Below are positions 1 through 6,575 of a stretch of 14,843 bases of DNA, piece after piece. Each line of letters begins with the position of its first letter. Position 1 is the first letter of the stretch. The notes beneath the pieces are model-generated. The model was given only the letters and a program-made list of their open reading frames with translations, did not search any database and was not told the DNA's origin. Position numbers and translations under genes: made by a program. Source of the stretch: CBFGRU01 sp965651255 (GTDB lineage Bacteria > Planctomycetota > Phycisphaerae > Phycisphaerales > SM1A02); assembly GCA_965651255.1 (NCBI GenBank), contig CBFGRU010000051.1:1-14843 (forward strand). Reading direction: 5' to 3'.

Positions 1-21
1 GTTTCTCAGCCGACGCTGGCC

Positions 22-834
22 TCACCCTGAACCGGGCACGTTGATTCCGTACACCTTTGCCGCGTTCTTCCACATGATCATCTCGAGCTTCTCTTCCGAC
101 AGGTCGAGCCCGCGAACAAAGCGCAAGTACGACTTCATCTCGCAGATCGGCCAGTCGGTGCCGTACAGGAGATACCGAGGTTCACCCGCGTAGAGAATCA
201 TCTCGCGCACCTGCTGCAGCATGTACTTCTCAAAATTGTCTTCGAAATCACCCACGACCAACCCGGAAACGTCGGCGTAGGTGTTGTTGTTTTTGTACAC
301 CACTTCCATACAGTCGCGGATCCAGGGGTTCCCGATGTGGCAGATGACGATCTTGAGCTCCGGATGATCCACCGCGACATCGTCGATGTGCAACGGATGC
401 GCGTAACGCAAGCGCCCCTTCACACTGAACGTATCGCCCGTGTGAATCATCACCGGCACGTCGTACTCTTTTGCCAGGTCGTAAATGACCGTGCATCGCG
501 CATCGTACGGATAGAACGGTTCGTACCCGGGGTAAAGCTTCAACCCTTTGACCAGTCCATCCTTTAGAAAGTCACTCAATTCGCGCAGGTCGCGCTCCTT
601 GTAGTTAACGATGCTGATTCCCGCCACGACCGAAAGTATGTCCAGGCCGCGCGTTGCCTCGACCACCTGTGCGGTCGAAGGGCGGTGCTCGTTCACCTTG
701 AAGCTTGTCAGCACAACGGAATGATCGACCCCGTTCAATGCCATCTGTTCGCGAAGTTTGTCGAGCGATTCATCGAGCGTCACCACACGATCTTCATCGT
801 AGTTGTTCAAGTGGGTATGACAGTCGATGATCAT
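22..834 (-). CDS. Metal-dependent amidohydrolase (Amidohydrolase_2-type TIM barrel)
   Basis: A 270-residue cytoplasmic protein of the amidohydrolase-related family (PF04909 type), which covers hydrolases and decarboxylases acting on small organic substrates. The N-terminus reads IIDCHTHLN, giving the family's HxH metal ligands (His6, His8). Further hallmarks follow in the usual order: GLKLYPGYEPF near residue 97, MIHTGD with His131 near the end of a barrel strand, ICHIGNPW with His166, and LLYGTDWPICE with the catalytic Asp227. Length is normal for the family and the C-terminal helix MIMWKNAAKVYG is typical, so the gene is complete. The ATG at 834 is preferred because AGGGAG lies about 10 bases ahead of it; a TTG at 843 would add three residues but sits directly on that ribosome site. 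The substrate cannot be told from the sequence, and no neighbour shares its pathway. The family call is firm, the exact reaction unknown. Confidence 0.9.
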   Translation of the reverse strand: MIIDCHTHLNNYDEDRVVTLDESLDKLREQMALNGVDHSVVLTSFKVNEHRPSTAQVVEATRGLDILSVVAGISIVNYKERDLRELSDFLKDGLVKGLKLYPGYEPFYPYDARCTVIYDLAKEYDVPVMIHTGDTFSVKGRLRYAHPLHIDDVAVDHPELKIVICHIGNPWIRDCMEVVYKNNNTYADVSGLVVGDFEDNFEKYMLQQVREMILYAGEPRYLLYGTDWPICEMKSYLRFVRGLDLSEEKLEMIMWKNAAKVYGINVPGSG

Positions 835-1040
835 CAGCGGCAATCTCCCTGCAGTTGAAGTTCTTCATCCGGTTCCATTGACAAAATGCACATGGAACCC
901 GCATGTGATCGTATCGGGACCATCGACATGAAACAACACAACTCCGCTACAGCCATCATGTCGATTGTGATTGAGTTCAACTGCACTTGTCGCCACGCAT
1001 GGACCTGCCCTGCCGTACAACCTATCGTTCAGCAATCAGT

Positions 1041-1751
1041 ATGGCTGACACGAAACCGCGCATTCGCGTCCGACCGACCAGACCGGCAGACTTCGATACG
1101 ATTCACGAGCTCAGTCGCCGGGTGTATCCGCATGATGACCCGTGGGAGCATTCGCAGCTCGCCTCGCATATCGATGTGTTTCCGGAGGGTCAGCTCGTCG
1201 CCGAGGAAGTCGCGACGAAGCAGGTGGTCGGCTGCGCATCAAGCTTGATCGTGAACTGGGATGACTACAACCTTCATTCGAGTTATCGCGACTTCACCGC
1301 GAACTTCATGTTCACGAATCACGATCCGGAAGGCCGCACGCTCTATGCCGCGGAAGTGATGGTCGATCCGCGCCACCAGCGAAAAGGAATCGGTCGTCGC
1401 CTGTACGAGGCGCGACGAAAGATTGTGCGCGACTTCAACCTCAAACGCATCCGCGCGGGGGCGCGACTGCGCGGCTACGGCTCGTTCGCGCATCTCTTCC
1501 CGCCGGAGGAATACGTGATGCGCGTGATCCGCGGCTGGCTGAACGATCCGACCCTTTCGTTCCAGTTGCGTCAGGGCTTTCGCGTAATCGGCATCGCCGA
1601 GGACTACCTCCGCCGCGATCCGGACAGCGTCAACACCGCCGCGGTGATCGAGTGGATCAATCACCGCGTCGCCTCGAAGGAAGACTACGCGGAGCGCGAT
1701 CCGAAGTTCCGCAAGCCGCGCAAGCCCGAAATCATCACTTCGAACCGGTGA
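1041..1751 (+). CDS. Stand-alone GNAT N-acetyltransferase, like the GNAT half of GNAT-nitrilase fusions
   Basis: A 236-residue protein of the GNAT acetyltransferase superfamily, which moves an acetyl group from acetyl-CoA to an amine. The acetyl-CoA pyrophosphate-binding motif is plain: EVMVDPRHQRKGIGRRLYEAR at about 105-125, with QRKGIG as the loop. The stretches VFPEGQLV, VVGCASSLIVNWDDY, THD-like TNHDPEGRTLYAAEV, IRAGARLRGYG, LNDPTLSFQLRQGFRVIGIAEDYL and AAVIEWIN match, from memory, the N-terminal domain of bifunctional GNAT/carbon-nitrogen hydrolase proteins (Bacillus YhcX type). Here the protein ends about 25 residues after that domain and no nitrilase gene follows. The start is uncertain: ATG 1041 directly precedes the conserved part, but has no clear ribosome site; in-frame ATG 999 and TTG 987 would add 14 or 18 residues that do not look conserved. 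The substrate is unknown. Confidence 0.85.
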   Translation: MADTKPRIRVRPTRPADFDTIHELSRRVYPHDDPWEHSQLASHIDVFPEGQLVAEEVATKQVVGCASSLIVNWDDYNLHSSYRDFTANFMFTNHDPEGRTLYAAEVMVDPRHQRKGIGRRLYEARRKIVRDFNLKRIRAGARLRGYGSFAHLFPPEEYVMRVIRGWLNDPTLSFQLRQGFRVIGIAEDYLRRDPDSVNTAAVIEWINHRVASKEDYAERDPKFRKPRKPEIITSNR

Positions 1752-1783
1752 CGTCGGGAATTGTAGTTTGCGGCGCAGCGCGG

Positions 1784-1789
1784 TAGGAT
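1784..1789 (+). promoter_or_regulatory. Candidate -10 hexamer (TAGGAT) or ribosome site for the 1797 gene
   Basis: TAGGAT ends 7 bases before the GTG at 1797. It fits either a -10 element of a leaderless transcript (TANNNT) or a weak Shine-Dalgarno sequence (TAGGA). The same spacing recurs at other genes in this window. No convincing -35 element is visible. Confidence 0.3.
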
Positions 1790-1796
1790 TCGACTC

Positions 1797-2591
1797 GTGA
1801 AAAAGTCGAAATCAGACCTCGACGCGTTGCTTCGACCGTACACACCGTTCCGTGCGGACCTGTTTCACGCGGTGCGACCGCATGTGACGGATGCGATGCT
1901 CGGCCAGATCTCGCGCGCCGACCACGGCAACGACCAGAAGCAACACCTTGCCTCCCTAATGAGGATTCGCAACACCGGTCGACTGGAGTCGGACGGCTGG
2001 ATTCCCAACGAAGTGCTGTACCTGTGCGCCCCCAACCTCGGACGGGGTGAATCGGAGCACCAGGATCGACGCATCATTCGCGTGTTCTGCAATGCGACCT
2101 TGCTTTCTTCCGAAGACCCGGAAGTCTTGAGCAGCTTCGTCCCGGACTTCCACTTCGCTTGCCTCATTGAACTCCTGCCGACGATCAAGGAGCGCGGGTG
2201 GATCAGCGCGTTTCAGAACACTGCTGCAGCGCTCTTGATGAACGCGGTGAAGCAGCAAGACCCGGGCAGCCCACTCTATGGCGTGGCACTGCTCCTGATC
2301 GGCTGCGAAGGTGGACCGAAGCACGCGACCGACGAACACCTCAAGCAACTCATCGAGTGGGTGTCATCGGAGAGCATTCGCCTGTCGAGATCGTGGGACG
2401 ACCCCGATCACGCAGACCTGTCGTGGCTCATGGGATGGACTGCGAGCGGGTCAAAAGACCAACCCCATCCGTGGTTTGATGCCGTCCACCGACTTCTCGT
2501 TAATGGACCATTAGACCGGTCCGAAGCCATACGCGAAAAACTCCAGGGATTCGGTCATCGACTTGTCGGTCAACCCAAATCAAAGCGATGA
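1797..2591 (+). CDS. Hypothetical protein, 264 residues
   Basis: I do not recognise this protein. It is 264 residues, has no signal peptide and no clear membrane segment, and is probably cytoplasmic. The N-terminus is lysine-rich (MKKSKSDLDALL). Visible landmarks are RIRNTGRLESDGWIPNEVLYLCAP near 55-80, a charged patch GRGESEHQDRR, a hydrophobic helical stretch LYGVALLLIGCEGG near 160-173, and WVSSESIRLSRSWDDPDHADLSWLMGW in the C-terminal third. The alternation of amphipathic helices suggests an all-alpha or mixed fold; no catalytic motif stands out. The GTG start is supported by TAGGA 8 bases upstream and by codon-like third-position GC bias from the first residues. It begins 45 bases after the acetyltransferase stop on the same strand, so the two may be co-transcribed, and it converges on the MATE gene across a 29-base gap with no terminator hairpin. 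Confidence 0.75.
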   Translation: MKKSKSDLDALLRPYTPFRADLFHAVRPHVTDAMLGQISRADHGNDQKQHLASLMRIRNTGRLESDGWIPNEVLYLCAPNLGRGESEHQDRRIIRVFCNATLLSSEDPEVLSSFVPDFHFACLIELLPTIKERGWISAFQNTAAALLMNAVKQQDPGSPLYGVALLLIGCEGGPKHATDEHLKQLIEWVSSESIRLSRSWDDPDHADLSWLMGWTASGSKDQPHPWFDAVHRLLVNGPLDRSEAIREKLQGFGHRLVGQPKSKR

Positions 2592-2620
2592 AGCACTCAA
2601 CTCGGTGGCGAATCGATGGC

Positions 2621-4144
2621 CTACCGACCTTCGGATTCGTGCTCATACGCCTCACTCATACCTTCCGCGACGTCGCGCACCGCGCCTTCAGCGCCCGCAG
2701 CGGGCGGTGTGGGAACGACCGGCGCGATTTCCGCCGCACGCTGTTCCGCGTCTTCAATCAGCTGGATCGAGCGCCAGCGCCCGCCTTCGAATCGCCAGCC
2801 CATCGTCAGGCCGAGCAGGATGATGTACACGCTCGCGCCGATCCACGGGCCGAGACTTTCGAGGCCGGGCAGGAGCGTGACGAACAGCCAGCCGCCGAGC
2901 ACGATGAAGATCCACGAATAGATCATCGTCACGACGCCCGGCCAGATCGTGTCGCCCGCGCCGCGCAGCGCGCCGGAGTAGATGATGCCGATCGCATCGA
3001 TCGTCTGAAACACCGCCGCGCAGATCATGAGCTTGCCGCCGATGTCGATGATCTCCGCCGCCTGTTCTGGCGTCGTTTCGCTGCCCGAGACGAACAGCCC
3101 GATGAGCGGATGGCGGAAGATGAGAAACGCGAGGCCGCACACCGACATGTAGACCATGGTGAGTTTCAGCCCCGTGCGCGCCCGGGCCGCGGCGATATCC
3201 GGCTCGCCCCCGCCGATGTAGCGACCGACGAGCGAACTCACCGCCACGCTAAAGCCGACCGCGGGCAGAAAGCTCAGATGCATAAACCCGAGCGCCGCCC
3301 ACCCGGCGGTCATGTGATTCTCACCGAATCGGCCGACAAGAATCGTCATGAAGATCGCCCAGCAGGTGATCTCGTTTCCGAACTGGACGGAGGCGGGCCA
3401 GCCGAGTTTGAGCAGATCGCGCATCGGTTTCCATGAAGGTCGCCACGATGCGCGTGATTTGAGTTCACGGTTCAGCGCCGGGCCGAGGAAGACGTACGCC
3501 GGGATGAGCAACTCCACCGCTGTCCCCAACACGGTGCCGAGCGCGGCGCCGTACAGCCCCATCTCCGGCATCCCGAGATGGCCGAAGATGAACACCCAGT
3601 TGAAGAAGACGTTCGCGATGTTGCCGACAATCGCCGCGGCGGTCACGACCTTCGGTCGGTGCAGGCCGAAGAAGAAGTGATGCAGCCCGCGTCCCGCGAT
3701 AAGAAGAACCGATCCCGCCAGAAGGATGCGGCCGTAGCCGACTTCGAGAGTTTGCAATTGCTCGCTGTGATCAGTGAGCGCGAAGAACCACGGCAGCACC
3801 AGCGCCCACGGCAGCAGCACAAACAGCCACATCATCACGCTCAGCCAGATGCCGGCCCAGGCGTATTTCGGTCCCTGTTCAGGCCGACCCGCGCCGAGAT
3901 TCTGCGCAACGTACGTGTTCACCACGGTGAGTACACCCATCGCGAACGCGATCGGCTGAAATGACCAGATGCCGCCGTTGCCCTGCGCGGCGACTTCGAG
4001 CGGGCCGACCTGCGCGACCATCAGCTTGTCGATGAACTGCATGACCGTGTAACTGGTCATGGTGAGCACGGTCGGCCACGCAAGTCGCCAGACTTCGGTC
4101 ACGGGGTGAATGGTCGGCGGAGTGGAGCGTGTATCTGACGACAT
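2621..4144 (-). CDS. MATE family efflux transporter
   Basis: A 507-residue inner-membrane protein of the MATE family (PF01554, two repeats), which exports cationic drugs or metabolites in exchange for H+ or Na+. The first repeat starts at about residue 20 with VWRLAWPTVLTMTSYTVMQFIDKLMVAQVG, the usual MATE opening, followed by the conserved PIAFAMGVLTVVNTYVAQNLGAGR. The end of the first half reads RGLHHFFFGLHRPKVVTAAAIVGNIANVFFNWVFIFG, again family-typical. The second repeat runs from about 240 to 460 (LKLGWPASVQFGNEI; SSLVGRYIGGGEPDIA; GAGDTIWPGVVTMIYSW). About twelve membrane segments can be counted. A 40-residue soluble tail rich in Ala, Pro and Glu follows, longer than usual. The ATG at 4144 has no strong ribosome site. 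It is divergent from the thioredoxin-like gene. The substrate cannot be predicted. Confidence 0.93.
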   Translation of the reverse strand: MSSDTRSTPPTIHPVTEVWRLAWPTVLTMTSYTVMQFIDKLMVAQVGPLEVAAQGNGGIWSFQPIAFAMGVLTVVNTYVAQNLGAGRPEQGPKYAWAGIWLSVMMWLFVLLPWALVLPWFFALTDHSEQLQTLEVGYGRILLAGSVLLIAGRGLHHFFFGLHRPKVVTAAAIVGNIANVFFNWVFIFGHLGMPEMGLYGAALGTVLGTAVELLIPAYVFLGPALNRELKSRASWRPSWKPMRDLLKLGWPASVQFGNEITCWAIFMTILVGRFGENHMTAGWAALGFMHLSFLPAVGFSVAVSSLVGRYIGGGEPDIAAARARTGLKLTMVYMSVCGLAFLIFRHPLIGLFVSGSETTPEQAAEIIDIGGKLMICAAVFQTIDAIGIIYSGALRGAGDTIWPGVVTMIYSWIFIVLGGWLFVTLLPGLESLGPWIGASVYIILLGLTMGWRFEGGRWRSIQLIEDAEQRAAEIAPVVPTPPAAGAEGAVRDVAEGMSEAYEHESEGR

Positions 4145-4289
4145 CAGCGAATGATCCCGAATCGCGCAACCCCGGGCCGGACCCGCCCTGTGGATTGGAA
4201 CGACGATCGTAGCCGCTCAAACTGCTGCATCTCAGGTTCCCGGACGCATGAAATGAGGTTCACGCTTGCCCGATCATCCTCTGGCCGTG

Positions 4290-4295
4290 TACGCT
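4290..4295 (+). promoter_or_regulatory. Candidate -10 hexamer (TACGCT) for the thioredoxin-like gene
   Basis: TACGCT lies 85 bases before the preferred GTG at 4381. A weak TTGCCC at 4265-4270 is 19 bases upstream of it, a little far for a -35. Transcription from here would start near 4302, inside the inverted repeat annotated at 4292-4334. It is a visual match only. Confidence 0.25.
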
Positions 4296-4334
4296 GAACA
4301 GGCGGAGGTCACCTGACGCGATATCTGTTCAGCG
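4292..4334. repeat. 10-bp perfect inverted repeat upstream of the thioredoxin-like gene
   Basis: CGCTGAACAG at 4292-4301 is the exact reverse complement of CTGTTCAGCG at 4325-4334, with a 23-base spacer that itself contains the small palindrome AGGT-C-ACCT. There is no T-run on either side, so it is not an intrinsic terminator. It sits between two divergent genes, 46 bases before GTG 4381. It could be a protein-binding operator overlapping the candidate -10, or a hairpin in the leader RNA. Arm centres are about three helical turns apart, which suits a dimer pair or a looped site. Confidence 0.6.
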
Positions 4335-4380
4335 AGATTTCGACCCGCCGCACACCGTGGACTTGTGGAAGGATGCCATC

Positions 4381-5565
4381 GTGAGATACCCCCAGCGACG
4401 TTCGTCACTCGGCCCCATGCAAACCATGATGAGCGCATTGCTGCTCGGTTGCGCAGTGCTTGCCGTCGGCGCGGGGGGCCAGGATTCCGACCGGGCAGAT
4501 ACCCTTCGTCAGGAGCACCGGCCGGTTGACGAACGATGGCTGGAACGACTCGACACCGTCGATCGAACCCTGCTGAACGAGATCGTCGGGTACGCTGCGC
4601 CGAAGTTTACTGAAGATTTGCGCTGGTTCAATACCGACCGCAAGACCTGGAATGACTATCGCGGCAAGGTGGTGGTGCTTCAGTCGTGGTCGGTCCGACA
4701 GGGTCCGCAACGAACCATCCCCGCGCGCTTGAGCAGACAGTTCGCCAAGTCGGCGGACGATGTCGTCACGCTGTTCGTTCATACCCCGGACGGTGCGGAT
4801 GACGGTGAGAAGTTCATCGAGCGATTGAAGGTCGATGCACCGATGGTCGTCGATCCGACCGGCGCGTTTCTCGATGAACTGGGTATCTACCGCGAACCGG
4901 TCAATGTAGTGATCGATCGTCACGGCGCAGTCCGTTACGCCGGGCTGAATACTCGCGGACTGAATGAAGCAGTCGCGGTGCTCGTGGCTGAGAAGTTTGA
5001 TCCGGACAAGCGACCCAGCGAGCGGGCGAAAGAAGTCAAGGCCGACGACGCCAGCAATGCAAAGTTTCCGACGTTCAGCAGCCCGGTCTCCGGCGCCCGG
5101 GTTGTCCGCGGCCAGAAGGCCCCTGATTTCTACATCGCTGAATGGATTTCACAGCCCGCGAATCCGCGCGGCAAGGTGTTGATTGTTGAGTTCAGCGCGA
5201 CGTGGTGCGGGCCGTGCATTGCGGTCCTCCCGAAGATCAATGATCTGGCGAACCAATTCAGAAACGATGTCGAGGTCATGTGGATCACGAACGAAACACC
5301 ACAGAAGTTCATGGACGGCATGAAGAGTCGGAATCTCACACCTCAATCTTTTGCTTTCCCGGTTGCATCTGATCCGGAAACGCGCATGATGCGCGCGGTT
5401 GGTGGCAGTTCCTGGCCGCATGCGCTGGTCATCTCCAGCGACTGGGTCGTGCGCTGGCAAGGGCACCCCGCCGGGTTGAGTTCGGGTGATCTGCAGAGAA
5501 TTGTTGATGCCAACCGCGCAATTGCCGGCAATGAGAACATCCGCTATCGCTGGACCGGGCGATGA
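4381..5565 (+). CDS. Exported tandem thioredoxin-fold protein (TlpA-like; only the second domain has a CxxC)
   Basis: A 394-residue secreted or periplasmic protein. Residues 1-34 form a signal peptide (twin Arg at 6-7, then a hydrophobic core MMSALLLGCAVLAVGAGG). Two thioredoxin-like domains follow. Domain 1 (about 70-200) begins with the strand GKVVVLQSW but has SVRQGPQ where a WCxxC would be, so it lacks redox cysteines, while keeping a likely cis-proline (EPVNVVID, Pro173) and the DRHGAVRYAG end. Domain 2 (about 243-385) has GQKAPDFYI, GKVLIVEFSATWCGPCIAVLPK with the active site WCGPC at 275-279, and cis-Pro346 in SSWPHALVIS, as in TlpA/ResA thiol-disulfide reductases. The GTG at 4381 is chosen because GGAAGGA lies 7-8 bases ahead; a GTG at 4357 is possible. 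Function is inferred as thiol-disulfide exchange on exported proteins. The stop is 4 bases from the convergent ChaN-like gene. Confidence 0.87.
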   Translation: MRYPQRRSSLGPMQTMMSALLLGCAVLAVGAGGQDSDRADTLRQEHRPVDERWLERLDTVDRTLLNEIVGYAAPKFTEDLRWFNTDRKTWNDYRGKVVVLQSWSVRQGPQRTIPARLSRQFAKSADDVVTLFVHTPDGADDGEKFIERLKVDAPMVVDPTGAFLDELGIYREPVNVVIDRHGAVRYAGLNTRGLNEAVAVLVAEKFDPDKRPSERAKEVKADDASNAKFPTFSSPVSGARVVRGQKAPDFYIAEWISQPANPRGKVLIVEFSATWCGPCIAVLPKINDLANQFRNDVEVMWITNETPQKFMDGMKSRNLTPQSFAFPVASDPETRMMRAVGGSSWPHALVISSDWVVRWQGHPAGLSSGDLQRIVDANRAIAGNENIRYRWTGR

Positions 5566-5569
5566 TGGA

Positions 5570-6550
5570 TCACGGTGTGGTTGAGCCCGTGTAGATCACA
5601 ACATCAGCCATTTCATGATCCTCTTCCCGAAGGAAGCGGGAATCTGTCGGGACGAGCGAAACGGTGAGGATGCGCGTCTGCGGTCGGCGGGCCTTGAGTT
5701 CGAGAACCGTGCCCCCTTCATACTCGATGTGGAATCCCCCGATCAGGTGAACCACGCGCTTGGCACCGAGGTCAAGCGTTCGATCGATCGAATCGGCCAT
5801 CGTGGCATCCCACAACAACTGACTGCGGAAAATGCCCTCGACCATCTCGGGGGTCATTCCGCCTCCATGTGCGCCGCCTCCCATTCCACCCGACATGAGA
5901 TCAAAGAAGCGTTCCCGATAGCGTGTCCCTTCATGTTTGGAACGGGGCAAACTGAAGAGCCGCGCCTCCTCCTGTGGCACGATCAGAATGCTGGCATACC
6001 CCTCTCGCGCTCGCCTGACGTACTCCCGTGGTGCATTCGCCGCGACGACGATTGCATCACGAGCGATCGCTGCATCAATGATCGGTTGGTACCACCGAAC
6101 CCATGATCCTTCGCCAGCCCAGTTCTCGCTGTTGGTCATGGTCATGAACTCGGTCTGATCGATCTCGCCCGCGAGGAACTGATTCACGATCGCTTGTTCA
6201 TTTCGCTCGAGCATCTCCAGAGACAGCGCGCTGGCGGTTCTCGTATCGGCGAAGACATCTTCAACAATGGCGAGCTGAACTGCATGACCGATGGCATCGT
6301 CATGTCGTTCGCCAAGGAAGGTTACTTCGGCCCATCGAACGGCCTGCGTCAGATCATCCCAGTTCAAGGCCTTCCCCGTTCGACCATCAAACATGGCCAG
6401 CCCGCGCGGCGCGACCGGATGCATCGGTACCACTCGCGCCTCGACCGGCGCGAACGAATACGTCGTGCCACGCGACGTGCATGATGACGCCACACTGAGA
6501 ACCAGAACGAGCACAAGGCCGTACGAGAGTTGAGTGGTTCGCTGTCTCAT
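5570..6550 (-). CDS. ChaN-like haem-binding lipoprotein (DUF399 / Cofac_haem_bdg)
   Basis: A 326-residue lipoprotein. Residues 1-24 are a lipoprotein signal peptide: MRQR, a Leu/Val core and the lipobox VASSC, with Cys24 as the lipid-bearing residue. The mature part carries the family's signature VTFLGERHDDAIGHAVQLAIVEDVF (76-100), the partner segment ALSLEMLERNEQAIVNQFL (108-126), and the C-terminal VVHLIGGFHIEYEGGT (267-281). In Campylobacter and enterobacterial ChaN, this fold binds haem at a dimer interface and is linked to iron uptake. Unusual here is a Gly/Met/His insert, SGGMGGGAHGGGM at 220-232, between the two halves. The start at ATG 6550 is fixed by the signal peptide; a longer frame upstream would run into the phosphofructokinase gene. 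It lies 25 bases downstream of that gene and may share its mRNA, though TATGCT 6 bases before the ATG could be its own -10. Confidence 0.88.
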   Translation of the reverse strand: MRQRTTQLSYGLVLVLVLSVASSCTSRGTTYSFAPVEARVVPMHPVAPRGLAMFDGRTGKALNWDDLTQAVRWAEVTFLGERHDDAIGHAVQLAIVEDVFADTRTASALSLEMLERNEQAIVNQFLAGEIDQTEFMTMTNSENWAGEGSWVRWYQPIIDAAIARDAIVVAANAPREYVRRAREGYASILIVPQEEARLFSLPRSKHEGTRYRERFFDLMSGGMGGGAHGGGMTPEMVEGIFRSQLLWDATMADSIDRTLDLGAKRVVHLIGGFHIEYEGGTVLELKARRPQTRILTVSLVPTDSRFLREEDHEMADVVIYTGSTTP

Positions 6551-6556
6551 ACCGAC

Positions 6557-6562
6557 AGCATA
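6557..6562 (-). promoter_or_regulatory. Candidate -10 hexamer (TATGCT) for the ChaN-like gene
   Basis: Read on the minus strand, TATGCT ends 6 bases before ATG 6550. There is no Shine-Dalgarno sequence in front of that ATG. This would allow a leaderless transcript separate from the phosphofructokinase mRNA. It falls in the 25-base gap between the two genes. Confidence 0.3.
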
Positions 6563-6575
6563 TGGACTCTGCACT

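Noticed and set aside
878..883. Perfect TTGACA before the acetyltransferase gene
   Set aside because: No TATAAT- or TANNNT-like hexamer lies 16-18 bases downstream, so it was not called a promoter.
886..1248. 120-residue open frame upstream of and overlapping the acetyltransferase
   Set aside because: Cys/Arg/Ser-rich and out of frame with the conserved GNAT motifs; no family resemblance.
2588..3436. 282-residue plus-strand open frame inside the MATE gene
   Set aside because: Arg/Asp/His-rich composition typical of the antisense of a GC-rich gene; the minus-strand MATE gene explains the region fully.
4440..4460. Lipobox-like LLLGC in the thioredoxin-like signal peptide
   Set aside because: The residues after Cys are hydrophobic (AVLAVGAGG), so the Cys lies inside the membrane core; ordinary signal peptidase cleavage after it is more likely.
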